Counted from the first letter of the stretch, positions 1 to 5,632 are shown. The stretch: DNA of 5,632 bases from Bacteroidales bacterium (GCA_016295245.1 JAEDLO010000097.1:1-5632), one strand, 5' to 3'. The notes: generated by a model from the sequence alone, not told the origin. A program made the numbers and translations.

Positions 1-176
1 ACAATAAGCTTATCAGCCTGAACCCGGTCGGCAAGGTCGCCATCTTCAACTCCCTGATTCCGATCATCGGCGCGCTCACGAGCTGCTGGTGCCTGGGCGA
101 GCTTTTCCACTGGAACTACCTGGTCGCCGGCACCCTCGCCGCGCTGGGCATATATATCATCAATAGAACAAAGTAG
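1..176 (+). CDS. EamA/DMT-family transporter, C-terminal fragment
   Basis: This is the last 57 codons of a gene that begins before the window; the frame runs from base 3 to the TAG at 174-176. The peptide starts NKLISLNPVGKVAIF and contains two hydrophobic stretches. The first is around VAIFNSLIPIIGALTS; the second is around YLVAGTLAALGIYII and is followed by a short basic end (NRTK). The pattern 'LNPV...N.L.P..G.L.....GE......VAG..LA..GIY' is the signature of the last two helices of the second EamA repeat in drug/metabolite transporters, which are inner-membrane proteins with ten helices. The substrate cannot be inferred from this tail. Its stop lies 3 bases before the ATG of the dipeptide epimerase, so the two are probably co-transcribed and perhaps translationally coupled. 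The fold assignment is fairly secure; the substrate is unknown. Confidence 0.8.
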   Translation, partial: NKLISLNPVGKVAIFNSLIPIIGALTSCWCLGELFHWNYLVAGTLAALGIYIINRTK

Positions 177-179
177 CAT

Positions 180-1340
180 ATGGACAGGAGAGATTTCATC
201 AAGGCTGGCCTTACGGCGGCGGGAACCGTTGCCGGAGCGGCGCTGGTGGGCGGAGGTATAATGGCCCTGAGCGGAGCGCGCAAGCCCAAGCCCGCAGAGC
301 TCAGGGAGTTCACCCGGGGCAAGTTCAAGCTGCGCTTCTACCCCTATGAGCTGCAGCTCGCCCACAGCTTCACCGTTTCTTCGTATTCACGCACGACGAC
401 GCCCGGAGTGCAGCTGGAGCTGGAATACGGGGGCGTGACGGGTTACGGCGAGGCCTCGATGCCCCAGTACCTCGGGCACAGCGTCGGGAGCGTGTGCGAC
501 TTCCTCTCAAGGATCGACCTCAGCGCGTTCAATGACCCGTTCTGCAGCGAGGACATCCTGGATTACGTGGATTCCCTCTCGGAGGGCGACGGCCCCGCAA
601 AGGCGGCTTTCGACATCGCGCTCCACGACCTTCTGGGCAAGCTGGTGGGGCAGCCGCTCTACCGCCTCTGGGGCTACAATCCCAGCAAGGCCGGCGCTAC
701 GTCCTTCACCATCGGCATCGACACGCCGCAGGTCGTAAGGGAGAAGACCCTGGAGTGCGCTGACCGCTTCCGCATCCTCAAGATCAAGGTCGGGCTGGAC
801 AGCGACGAGCAGATGATACGCACCATACGCGAGATTACCGACCTGCCGCTGGTGGTGGACGCCAACCAGGGTTGGAAGGACCGCTACAAGGCGCTGGACG
901 AGATTTTCTGGCTCCACGAGCAGGGCGTGCAGATGGTGGAGCAGCCGATGGCGGTGGACGCGCTGGACGACATCGCCTGGATAAGCGAGCGCAGCCCCGT
1001 GCCCATTTTCGCCGACGAGGCCTGCCAGGTTCTTCGCGACATCCCGCGCCTGAAGGGCGCATACCACGGCGTGAACATCAAGCTGATGAAGAGCGGCGGC
1101 CTGCGCGAAGCCAGGCGGATGATAAGCTATGCGCGCGCCGAAGGGATGAAGGTAATGCTGGGCTGTATGACTGAGACCTCCTGCGCCTGCACGGCGGTTG
1201 CCCAGCTGAGCCCCGCGGCCGATTTCTGCGACATCGACGGCAACCTGCTGATTACCAACGATCTCTTCGAGGGGATGGTGGTGCGCGACGGGCTGATGGT
1301 CCTGCCGGAAGGGGCGGGGCTTGGCCTTAGGAAGCTTTAG
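180..1340 (+). CDS. Dipeptide epimerase (L-Ala-D/L-Glu epimerase type, enolase superfamily) with Tat-like signal
   Basis: This 386-residue protein belongs to the muconate-lactonizing branch of the enolase superfamily. Seen in the sequence: a capping domain from about residue 50 with GYGEA (88-92); the KxK motif at K201/K203; metal ligands D227 (VDAN), E254 (VEQP) and D279 (FADE); the opposite-face lysine K301 (NIKLMK); and a late D351-x-D353 pair (CDIDG). In known L-Ala-D/L-Glu epimerases (YkfB, YcjG), the two lysines invert the alpha carbon of the second residue and the DxD pair binds the dipeptide ammonium group. All are present, so an active Mg-dependent dipeptide epimerase is expected, probably in murein peptide recycling. 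The N-terminus carries RRDFIKAG, then a hydrophobic Ala/Gly-rich stretch and a possible cleavage site after SGA (31-33). This resembles a twin-arginine signal and supports the start at 180; starting at M28 would remove it. No strong Shine-Dalgarno sequence is visible. Exact dipeptide preference is not determinable. Confidence 0.9.
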   Translation: MDRRDFIKAGLTAAGTVAGAALVGGGIMALSGARKPKPAELREFTRGKFKLRFYPYELQLAHSFTVSSYSRTTTPGVQLELEYGGVTGYGEASMPQYLGHSVGSVCDFLSRIDLSAFNDPFCSEDILDYVDSLSEGDGPAKAAFDIALHDLLGKLVGQPLYRLWGYNPSKAGATSFTIGIDTPQVVREKTLECADRFRILKIKVGLDSDEQMIRTIREITDLPLVVDANQGWKDRYKALDEIFWLHEQGVQMVEQPMAVDALDDIAWISERSPVPIFADEACQVLRDIPRLKGAYHGVNIKLMKSGGLREARRMISYARAEGMKVMLGCMTETSCACTAVAQLSPAADFCDIDGNLLITNDLFEGMVVRDGLMVLPEGAGLGLRKL

Positions 1341-1349
1341 GTGACCTAA
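1337..1349. repeat. 13-base inverted repeat spanning both convergent stop codons
   Basis: TTAGGT, a central G, then ACCTAA form a perfect inverted repeat. It contains the TAG of the epimerase (1338-1340, plus) and the TAG of the anSME gene (1348-1346, minus). As RNA it could give only a 5-bp stem with a 3-base loop, and no T-tract follows on either strand, so it does not look like an intrinsic terminator. The symmetry may be a by-product of two TAG stops lying 5 bases apart. Confidence 0.5.
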
Positions 1350-2632
1350 CGGTGCAAGCGCATCCTCGCCCAGGGGATGATGGTCGCGGGCGCGAGGCGG
1401 CTGAGCAGCAGTTCTCTCATTTTGTCCATATACGGAGCAACGTGGCTGAAGTAGTGGGTGTAGCCCTCACAGAGCGCGTTGAGGCCGGTTTCCCCCTTTT
1501 CGCTGAGGTTGAAGCGGTGCTTGGGGCACTCGCCGTTGCAGGCGAAGAGCCACTTGCACGCCCTGCACTTGCGCGGCAGGCTGTTGCGCTTGTCGATGCC
1601 GAATCTGAGCATCTTTTCCGAATCCATCAGAGTGGCGATGTCGCTTTGGGCGATGTTGCCCAGCAATCTGTCGGGATAGACGAAGTGGTCGCAGGGGTAG
1701 ATGTCGCCGTTGTGCTCGATGATGGCGTTTTCGCCGCAGGTCTGGCCAAAGACGCAACTGCCCGGTTTAACGCCGCACCAGTTCGCAAGGGTCGCGTCAA
1801 AAAGGCCCACGAAGCACTGCCCCACGTCGTTGCAGACCCAGTAGTCGAAGATGTCGGTCATAAACTTGCCGAAGGCGAGGGAATCCACTGACCAGGGGGC
1901 AAGCTGGGCGCCGGGGGTTTCCGGGGCAACGATGTACGGCCGCACCTTGCGGTTCGGCTCGCCTTTTGGGCCGAGCGGGTACTTGACGTGCTCCACTACA
2001 GGCATATACTGCTGATAGAAACCGCCCAGGCTCTTGAGGAACTGATAGACCTCCAGGCCGCGGCCCCGGCTGGCGTTGTTGACCGTTGACATAGTATTGA
2101 AACGGACTCCCTCTCCGTTCAGTATCCTGATACCCTCAATGACCTTGTCGAAAGTCGGCCTCGCACCTTTGTCCTTGCGGTAACGGTCGTGAATGTCGCG
2201 GGGACCGTCGATGGATACTCCTACAAGAAAGTCATTTTCACGCAGAAAGCGGGCCCAGTCAGCATCAATCAGGGTGCCGTTGGTCTGGATGGTGTTGAAA
2301 ACCTGCTTGTCGCCGGCATATTTCTTTTCCAATTCGACGGCCCTGCGGTAGAAGTCCAGTCCCAGCAGAGTGGGCTCTCCTCCGTGCCAGTTGAACTGGA
2401 CCTCAGGGACGTCATTGGCCTCGATATACTTCCGGATTACGGTCTCAAGCATCTCCGGGCTCATCCTCGGTTCCCGGCCGCCATAGATGTCCGCCTTGTC
2501 AAGATAGTAACAGTAGTTGCAGTCAAGATTGCACAGAGAGCCGGCGGGCTTGAGCATAAGATGGAAAGCGCGCGGGCCGGTAATCTTGACGGCGTCCCGG
2601 AGGGTCAGGGTATCTTTGAACAGGTCTGGCAT
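1346..2632 (-). CDS. Anaerobic sulfatase-maturating enzyme (anSME), radical SAM/SPASM
   Basis: This 428-residue cytoplasmic enzyme oxidises the active-site Cys or Ser of sulfatases to formylglycine without oxygen (family of anSME/ChuR of Bacteroides and AslB of E. coli). The radical SAM cluster motif is C34-x3-C38-x2-C41 (CNLDCNYC). GGEP (84-87), QTNGT (116-120) and SIDGP (140-144) follow in the expected order for the SAM-binding barrel. The C-terminal SPASM region has C293-x5-C299-x14-C314 and C356-x2-C359-x5-C365-x3-C369-x18-C388. This spacing nearly matches the ligands of the two auxiliary 4Fe-4S clusters of the Clostridium perfringens enzyme. D315, just after C314 (YPCD), matches its proposed catalytic aspartate. 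No key residue is missing. The start gives a natural lead into the barrel; M26 would leave too little before the cluster. No sulfatase gene is in the window, so it probably acts in trans. Activity on another peptide substrate, as in other SPASM enzymes, is less likely given the full cysteine match. Confidence 0.93.
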   Translation of the reverse strand: MPDLFKDTLTLRDAVKITGPRAFHLMLKPAGSLCNLDCNYCYYLDKADIYGGREPRMSPEMLETVIRKYIEANDVPEVQFNWHGGEPTLLGLDFYRRAVELEKKYAGDKQVFNTIQTNGTLIDADWARFLRENDFLVGVSIDGPRDIHDRYRKDKGARPTFDKVIEGIRILNGEGVRFNTMSTVNNASRGRGLEVYQFLKSLGGFYQQYMPVVEHVKYPLGPKGEPNRKVRPYIVAPETPGAQLAPWSVDSLAFGKFMTDIFDYWVCNDVGQCFVGLFDATLANWCGVKPGSCVFGQTCGENAIIEHNGDIYPCDHFVYPDRLLGNIAQSDIATLMDSEKMLRFGIDKRNSLPRKCRACKWLFACNGECPKHRFNLSEKGETGLNALCEGYTHYFSHVAPYMDKMRELLLSRLAPATIIPWARMRLHR

Positions 2633-2654
2633 CTTCGGATAAGGGTTTGAAGAC

Positions 2655-2662
2655 CAAAGTTA
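2655..2662 (-). promoter_or_regulatory. Candidate Bacteroidetes -7 promoter element for anSME
   Basis: On the minus strand these bases read TAACTTTG, an exact match to the Bacteroidetes -7 consensus TAnnTTTG. It lies just past the T-tract of the rplQ terminator and 22 bases before the anSME start codon. Transcription would begin near 2649 with a leader of roughly 17 bases. I do not see a clear -33 TTTG at the usual distance; that position falls within the terminator stem. The call therefore rests on one element plus the need for a promoter after a strong terminator. Confidence 0.4.
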
Positions 2663-2664
2663 GA

Positions 2665-2704
2665 CAAAAAAGATGAAGGCGACCACTTTCGCGGTCACCT
2701 TCAT
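2665..2704 (-). terminator. Intrinsic terminator of the alpha operon (after rplQ)
   Basis: Read on the minus strand, the 12-base arm 2704-2693 (AUGAAGGUGACC) pairs fully with 2684-2673 (GGUCGCCUUCAU), with one U-G wobble. The stem extends inward by a G-U and a C-G pair, giving about 14 bp closed by a GAAA tetraloop. A C and six U follow (2672-2666). It starts 22 bases after the rplQ stop codon. This is a textbook factor-independent terminator. It marks the end of the ribosomal transcription unit and separates it from the downstream gene in the same orientation. No T-tract lies on the plus-strand side, so it appears one-directional. Confidence 0.9.
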
Positions 2705-2726
2705 ACTCGATATTTTGGTATGCTGA

Positions 2727-3215
2727 TTACTCAGCTGCCGGAGCCTCGGTTGCAGGAGCCTCTGCAGCAGGAGCCTCGACCTGAGCCTCAGCCTTCTTTG
2801 CGCGGCTGCGGCGGGTGGTCTTCTTGGCTGCCTTGGTAGCGCTTGCGAGTGCTGCCTCGTTGAAGTCAACGAGCTCGATAAGCGCCATTTCAGCTGCGTC
2901 ACCCTGACGGAAACCTACGTGAAGAACGCGGGTGTAACCACCCTGACGCTCAGCGATCTTCGGAGCGATGGTGCGGAAGAGCTCTGAAACTGCGTTCTTG
3001 TCCTTGAGATAGCTGAAGACAATACGACGGTTGTGGGTAGTGTCCTCCTTTGACTTGGTGATCAGAGGCTCGACATAGCTTCTGAGGGCCTTTGCCTTTG
3101 CAACAGTGGTGGTAATCCTCTTATGCTCGATAAGAGAACAAGCCATGTTGGCGAGGAGGGCCTTGCGGTGACCGCTCTGACGACCAAGATGATTGATAGC
3201 TTTATTGTGTCTCAT
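2727..3215 (-). CDS. rplQ: 50S ribosomal protein L17
   Basis: This 162-residue protein is the large-subunit protein L17, which sits near the peptide exit tunnel. The N-terminus MRHNKAINHLGRQSGHRKALLANM and the following ITTTVAKAKALR (34-45) are the L17 family signature. The core ends near residue 120 (GDAAEMALIELVDF at 105-118). The remaining 40 or so residues form a basic stretch (KKTTRRSRAKKAEA) and then an EAPA[A/T] repeat tail. This makes it longer than the 127-residue E. coli protein, as is usual in Bacteroidetes. The start codon lies 2 bases after the rpoA stop, so translational coupling with rpoA is likely. The bases just before the ATG are A/T-rich with no Shine-Dalgarno sequence. It is the last gene of the alpha operon and is followed by a strong terminator. 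Confidence 0.97.
   Translation of the reverse strand: MRHNKAINHLGRQSGHRKALLANMACSLIEHKRITTTVAKAKALRSYVEPLITKSKEDTTHNRRIVFSYLKDKNAVSELFRTIAPKIAERQGGYTRVLHVGFRQGDAAEMALIELVDFNEAALASATKAAKKTTRRSRAKKAEAQVEAPAAEAPATEAPAAE
2737..2781 (-). repeat. Three 15-base imperfect tandem repeats in the rplQ 3' end
   Basis: The units 2737-2751, 2752-2766 and 2767-2781 share the core GC[A/C]GGAGCCTC on the plus strand. They encode the repeated EAPA[A/T] block at the end of L17. The unit length of five codons keeps the frame, so copy-number changes would only lengthen or shorten the tail. Confidence 0.75.
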
Positions 3216-3217
3216 CT

Positions 3218-4225
3218 TTAAATATTCTTTTTCTTGGGTTCAATATTATACTTCGTGACATCCATACCGAATGACAGCTTCATCTTATCTACCAGCAGGT
3301 CAATCTCGTTGAGCGACTTGCGTCCGAAGTTACGGAACTTCATAAGCTCGTTGCGAGAGTATGACACGAGGTCTGCGAAGGTGTCGATTTCAGCTGCCTT
3401 GAGGCAGTTGAAGGCCCTTACAGAAAGACCCATATCTGAAAGCTTGGTAAGGAGAAGATGCCTCATACGCATAGCCTCCTCGTCAAGCTCAGTGCTGACA
3501 GTTGCCACAGGGCTCTCAAGCGACATCTTCTTGTCGTCGGTGAAGAGCTTGAAGTGGAAGATAAGGATGTTTGCAGCCTCCTGAAGTGCGGTGTTCGGAG
3601 AAATTGAACCGTCCGTCACAATCTCGAGATTGAGCTGTTCATAGTCGGTCTTCTGCTCGACACGGCAGTTCTCAACAGTCCAGTTGACCTTGCGAATTGG
3701 CGTGTAGATAGCATCTACCGGGATGGTTCCGATAGGGGTGTTCTCATCTCTGAGCTCCTCAGCCGGAACATAGCCGCGACCCTTGGTGATGGTAAGTTCA
3801 ATCTCGAGCTTTACAGCAGGCTCGAGGGTACAGATGTGAAGATCAGGATTCAACACCTTGAAGGAAGACAATCCCTTTGAGATATCTTCTGCCGTGAACT
3901 CCTGCTTGCCGCTGATGACGATGTTTGCTGTCTCAGTATCGACCGTGTCAACCATACGGCGGAAACGAACCTGCTTGAGGTTGAGGATGATATCCTGCAT
4001 TCCCTCGAGGACGCCCGGGATAGTTGCGAACTCCTGATCAACTCCGGAGATTCGGATCTGGCTGATAGCAAAACCCTCCAGCGAAGACAGCAGGATGCGA
4101 CGAAGAGCGTTGCCGATAGTTGGACCGTATCCCGGCTCGAGTGGGCGGAATTCAAAACGGCCTGTGGTATCGGTGCTTTCGAGCACAATAACCTTGTCTG
4201 GTTTCTGGAATGCTAAGATTGCCAT
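3218..4225 (-). CDS. rpoA: DNA-directed RNA polymerase subunit alpha
   Basis: This 335-residue subunit dimerises to nucleate assembly of RNA polymerase. The N-terminal domain (about 1-235) has the conserved GNALRRILLSSLEG (38-51), NLKQVRF (82-88) and KGRGYVPA (148-155). The C-terminal domain (about 250-325) has R270, N273, C274 and K276 in VRAFNCLK, and G301, K303 and S304 in FGRKSL. These correspond to the E. coli residues R265, N268, C269, K271, G296, K298 and S299, which contact UP-element DNA and activators, so the DNA-binding face is retained. The N-terminus MAILAFQKPDKV is of Bacteroidetes type, and the length is close to the E. coli 329 residues. It lies between rpsD (21-base gap) and rplQ (2-base gap), the classic alpha-operon position. 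The leader is A/T-rich with no Shine-Dalgarno sequence. Confidence 0.98.
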   Translation of the reverse strand: MAILAFQKPDKVIVLESTDTTGRFEFRPLEPGYGPTIGNALRRILLSSLEGFAISQIRISGVDQEFATIPGVLEGMQDIILNLKQVRFRRMVDTVDTETANIVISGKQEFTAEDISKGLSSFKVLNPDLHICTLEPAVKLEIELTITKGRGYVPAEELRDENTPIGTIPVDAIYTPIRKVNWTVENCRVEQKTDYEQLNLEIVTDGSISPNTALQEAANILIFHFKLFTDDKKMSLESPVATVSTELDEEAMRMRHLLLTKLSDMGLSVRAFNCLKAAEIDTFADLVSYSRNELMKFRNFGRKSLNEIDLLVDKMKLSFGMDVTKYNIEPKKKNI

Positions 4226-4246
4226 ATTATTGGGGTGTTAAATTGA

Positions 4247-4849
4247 TTACTTAGAGTAGAGGTCGACGATGAGCTGTTCGTTGATGTTCTCAGGTATCTC
4301 GGCTCTGGTAGGGACATTGAGGAACTTACCGCTAAGCTCCTTGGTGTCGAAATCAAGCCAAGAGTACTTGGTAACGGAAGCGACGCTTGCCTGGATAACC
4401 TCGAGGCTCTTTGACCTCTCCCTGACTGCAACTACGTCACCGGCCTTCAGAGTAGTTGAAGGGATGCTGCACACGTTGCCGTTGAGGGTGATGTGGTGAT
4501 GAGACACGAGCTGACGAGCTGCTGCACGGGTAGGAGCGATGCCCATACGGTAAACGACATTGTCAAGACGGCTCTCGAGGAGGAAGAGGAGGTTCTCACC
4601 CTTCTGTCCTGCAAGACGGGATGCCTTGAGGTATGTGTTGTGGAACTGGCGCTCGAGGATACCGTACATATACTTGACTTTCTGCTTCTCCTTGAGCTGT
4701 ACGCCGTACTCCTTCTGCTTCTTGCGCTTAGCAGCGAGGCCGTGCTGTCCCGGAGGGAAGTTTCTCTTCTCAAAGTACTTGTCGCCTCCGAAAATAGGCT
4801 CGCCGAACTTACGGGCGATTTTGGTGCTAGGACCTGTATATCTTGCCAT
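4247..4849 (-). CDS. rpsD: 30S ribosomal protein S4
   Basis: This 200-residue protein is a primary 16S rRNA binder in the 30S body. The N-terminus MARYTGPSTKIARKFGE and FPPGQHG (31-37) identify S4. The S4 RNA-binding domain covers about 92-150 (ESRLDNVVYRMG through AVRERS). The N-terminal segment has no cysteines, so this is the zinc-free form of the protein. In E. coli, S4 also represses the alpha operon by binding a pseudoknot upstream of rpsM. Any equivalent site here would lie outside the window, and such control in Bacteroidetes is not shown by this sequence. The gene sits 20 bases after rpsK; the gap contains AATTC-A-GAATT but no Shine-Dalgarno sequence. Confidence 0.98.
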   Translation of the reverse strand: MARYTGPSTKIARKFGEPIFGGDKYFEKRNFPPGQHGLAAKRKKQKEYGVQLKEKQKVKYMYGILERQFHNTYLKASRLAGQKGENLLFLLESRLDNVVYRMGIAPTRAAARQLVSHHHITLNGNVCSIPSTTLKAGDVVAVRERSKSLEVIQASVASVTKYSWLDFDTKELSGKFLNVPTRAEIPENINEQLIVDLYSK

Positions 4850-4869
4850 AGTAATTCAGAATTAAATGA

Positions 4870-5256
4870 TTAAACTTTACGACGGCCTTTTGGTCTACAT
4901 CCATTGTGAGGCATAGGGGTAACGTCAACAATCTCGGTAACGATGATACCTGCGTTGTTGATGGTACGGATAGCTGACTCACGGCCGGCTCCTGGACCCT
5001 TTACATAGCATTTTACCCTGCGGAGACCTGCGTCGAAAGCAGTCTTTGCTGCATCCTCAGCTGCCATCTGGGCAGCGTAAGGGGTGTTCTTCTTTGAGCC
5101 ACGGAAACCACACTTGCCGGCAGAACCCCAGCTGATAACCTGGCCCTGGGCATTGGTCAGTGACACAATGACATTGTTGAAGGTTGATGAAATATGAGCC
5201 TCGCCATAAGCTTCAACCTTGACAACTCTCTTGGATGTTGTAGTTTTCTTTGCCAT
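4870..5256 (-). CDS. rpsK: 30S ribosomal protein S11
   Basis: This 128-residue protein is part of the 30S platform near the mRNA exit. Family marks are AHISSTFNNVIVSLT (20-34), GFRGSKKNTPYAAQ (50-63), VKGPGAGRE (85-93) and the C-terminal DVTPMPHNGCRPKGRRKV (111-128). The Asn-Gly at 118-119 corresponds to the site where E. coli S11 carries an isoaspartate. The length matches the family (129 in E. coli). It lies 13 bases after rpsM and 20 bases before rpsD in the alpha operon. Its leader reads AAATTGATGAATT and has no Shine-Dalgarno sequence. An out-of-frame ATG lies 7 bases upstream but has no family support as a start. Confidence 0.98.
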   Translation of the reverse strand: MAKKTTTSKRVVKVEAYGEAHISSTFNNVIVSLTNAQGQVISWGSAGKCGFRGSKKNTPYAAQMAAEDAAKTAFDAGLRRVKCYVKGPGAGRESAIRTINNAGIIVTEIVDVTPMPHNGCRPKGRRKV

Positions 5257-5269
5257 AATTCATCAATTT

Positions 5270-5632
5270 TTACTTGGTTGCCTTCTTCTTGTTGGCAACA
5301 GTCTTCTTCTTACCCTTGCGGGTACGTGCGTTGTTCTTGGTGCTCTGGCCGCGAACCGGAAGTCCGAGACGATGACGGATTCCGCGGTAGCAACCGATAT
5401 CCATAAGGCGCTTGATGTCCATCTGGACAGAAGAACGAAGCTCGCCCTCGATCTTGTAGTGCTCGTTGATCTCAGCACGGATCTTGGCAACCTGATCGTC
5501 GTTCCAATCACCAACCTTGATTGATGGATCGATGCCGCACTTCTCGAGAATCTTCTTTGCAGAAGGGCGACCGATACCGAAGATATAGGTAAGACCTATC
5601 TCTCCCTGTTTGTTGTTTGGTAAATCAACACC
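5270..5632 (-). CDS. rpsM: 30S ribosomal protein S13, missing its first few codons
   Basis: The frame reads in from the right edge of the window for 120 codons and ends with TAA at 5272-5270. The peptide begins GVDLPNKQGEIGLTYIFGIG and continues with KRLMDIGCYRGIRHRLGLP, then GQSTKNNARTRKGKKKT, ending in KKATK. These are the helix-two-turn-helix core and the basic tail of S13, which contacts the 30S head, the P-site tRNA and the 50S through bridge B1b. Compared with relatives, only about six residues (usually MA[V/I]RIV or similar) are missing at the N-terminus, because the window ends there; the gene is not broken. It is the first alpha-operon gene visible. infA and rpmJ would be expected just upstream in this lineage, but this cannot be seen. 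Confidence 0.97.
   Translation of the reverse strand, partial: GVDLPNNKQGEIGLTYIFGIGRPSAKKILEKCGIDPSIKVGDWNDDQVAKIRAEINEHYKIEGELRSSVQMDIKRLMDIGCYRGIRHRLGLPVRGQSTKNNARTRKGKKKTVANKKKATK

Noticed and set aside
507..1067. Long minus-strand open frame of 186 codons inside the epimerase gene
   Set aside because: It is fully antisense to a gene with complete enolase-superfamily motifs. The peptide shows no recognisable domain, and GC-rich coding DNA often leaves such frames open.
1365..1385. Possible hairpin with CATCC and GGATG arms just inside the anSME 3' end
   Set aside because: The stem is only 5-6 bp and no T-tract follows on either strand, so it does not support a terminator for the epimerase transcript.
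1352..1891. Plus-strand open frame of 179 codons opposite anSME
   Set aside because: It is a mirror of the anSME reading frame with a Val/Ala-rich, domain-free peptide. The minus-strand gene has conserved cysteines with family spacing.
2189..2650. Plus-strand open frame of 153 codons opposite the anSME 5' half
   Set aside because: It is antisense to the radical SAM barrel coding region and has no recognisable family or leader; it is best explained as a shadow frame.
2660..2902. Minus-strand open frame overlapping the rplQ end and the terminator
   Set aside because: It is the rplQ tail region in another frame, Arg/Gln-rich from the repeat DNA, and it runs through the terminator hairpin.
4493..4873. 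Plus-strand open frame of 126 codons opposite rpsD
   Set aside because: It is antisense to a fully conserved S4 gene; its Leu/Glu-rich peptide reflects complementing Lys/Arg-rich codons.
5256..5269. ATG 7 bases upstream of the rpsK start, opening a short out-of-frame peptide
   Set aside because: The frame closes after about 16 codons with no conserved content. The A/T-rich leader makes a chance ATG likely.

Overview
The window reads as ordinary chromosome from a member of the Bacteroidetes, most likely the order Bacteroidales. The support is the RpoA N-terminus (MAILAFQKPDKV), a zinc-free 200-residue S4, an L17 with a long Ala/Glu/Pro-rich tail, ribosomal-protein starts preceded by A/T-rich leaders without Shine-Dalgarno sequences, and a TAnnTTTG-type promoter element. 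An anaerobic sulfatase-maturating enzyme fits an anaerobic, gut-type lifestyle. The left part is GC-rich (about two thirds GC in a sampled 60-base line) and the ribosomal genes are nearer half. A relative of Alistipes/Rikenellaceae is possible, but this is inference.

Layout: (1) Bases 1-176, plus strand, hold the C-terminal end of an EamA/DMT membrane transporter. (2) Bases 180-1340, plus strand, start 3 bases later and encode an enolase-superfamily dipeptide epimerase with a Tat-like export signal. (3) Bases 1346-2632, minus strand, encode a radical SAM/SPASM anaerobic sulfatase-maturating enzyme (anSME) that converges on the epimerase with only 5 bases between stop codons. (4) Bases 2633-2726 are intergenic and hold a strong hairpin terminator for the ribosomal operon plus a candidate anSME promoter. 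(5) Bases 2727-5632, minus strand, hold the alpha operon in the conserved order rpsM (5' end cut by the window edge), rpsK, rpsD, rpoA, rplQ, with gaps of 2 to 21 bases.

Functionally there are three units. The transporter and epimerase are probably co-transcribed. The epimerase probably handles peptidoglycan-derived dipeptides such as L-Ala-D-Glu, possibly outside the cytoplasm. The anSME would activate sulfatases encoded elsewhere, since none is in the window. The alpha operon supplies 30S proteins S13, S11 and S4, the RNA polymerase alpha subunit, and 50S protein L17. I found no mobile element, CRISPR array, RNA gene or clearly novel system. The points worth a second look are the export signal on the epimerase, the back-to-back terminator and promoter, and the tight convergent junction.
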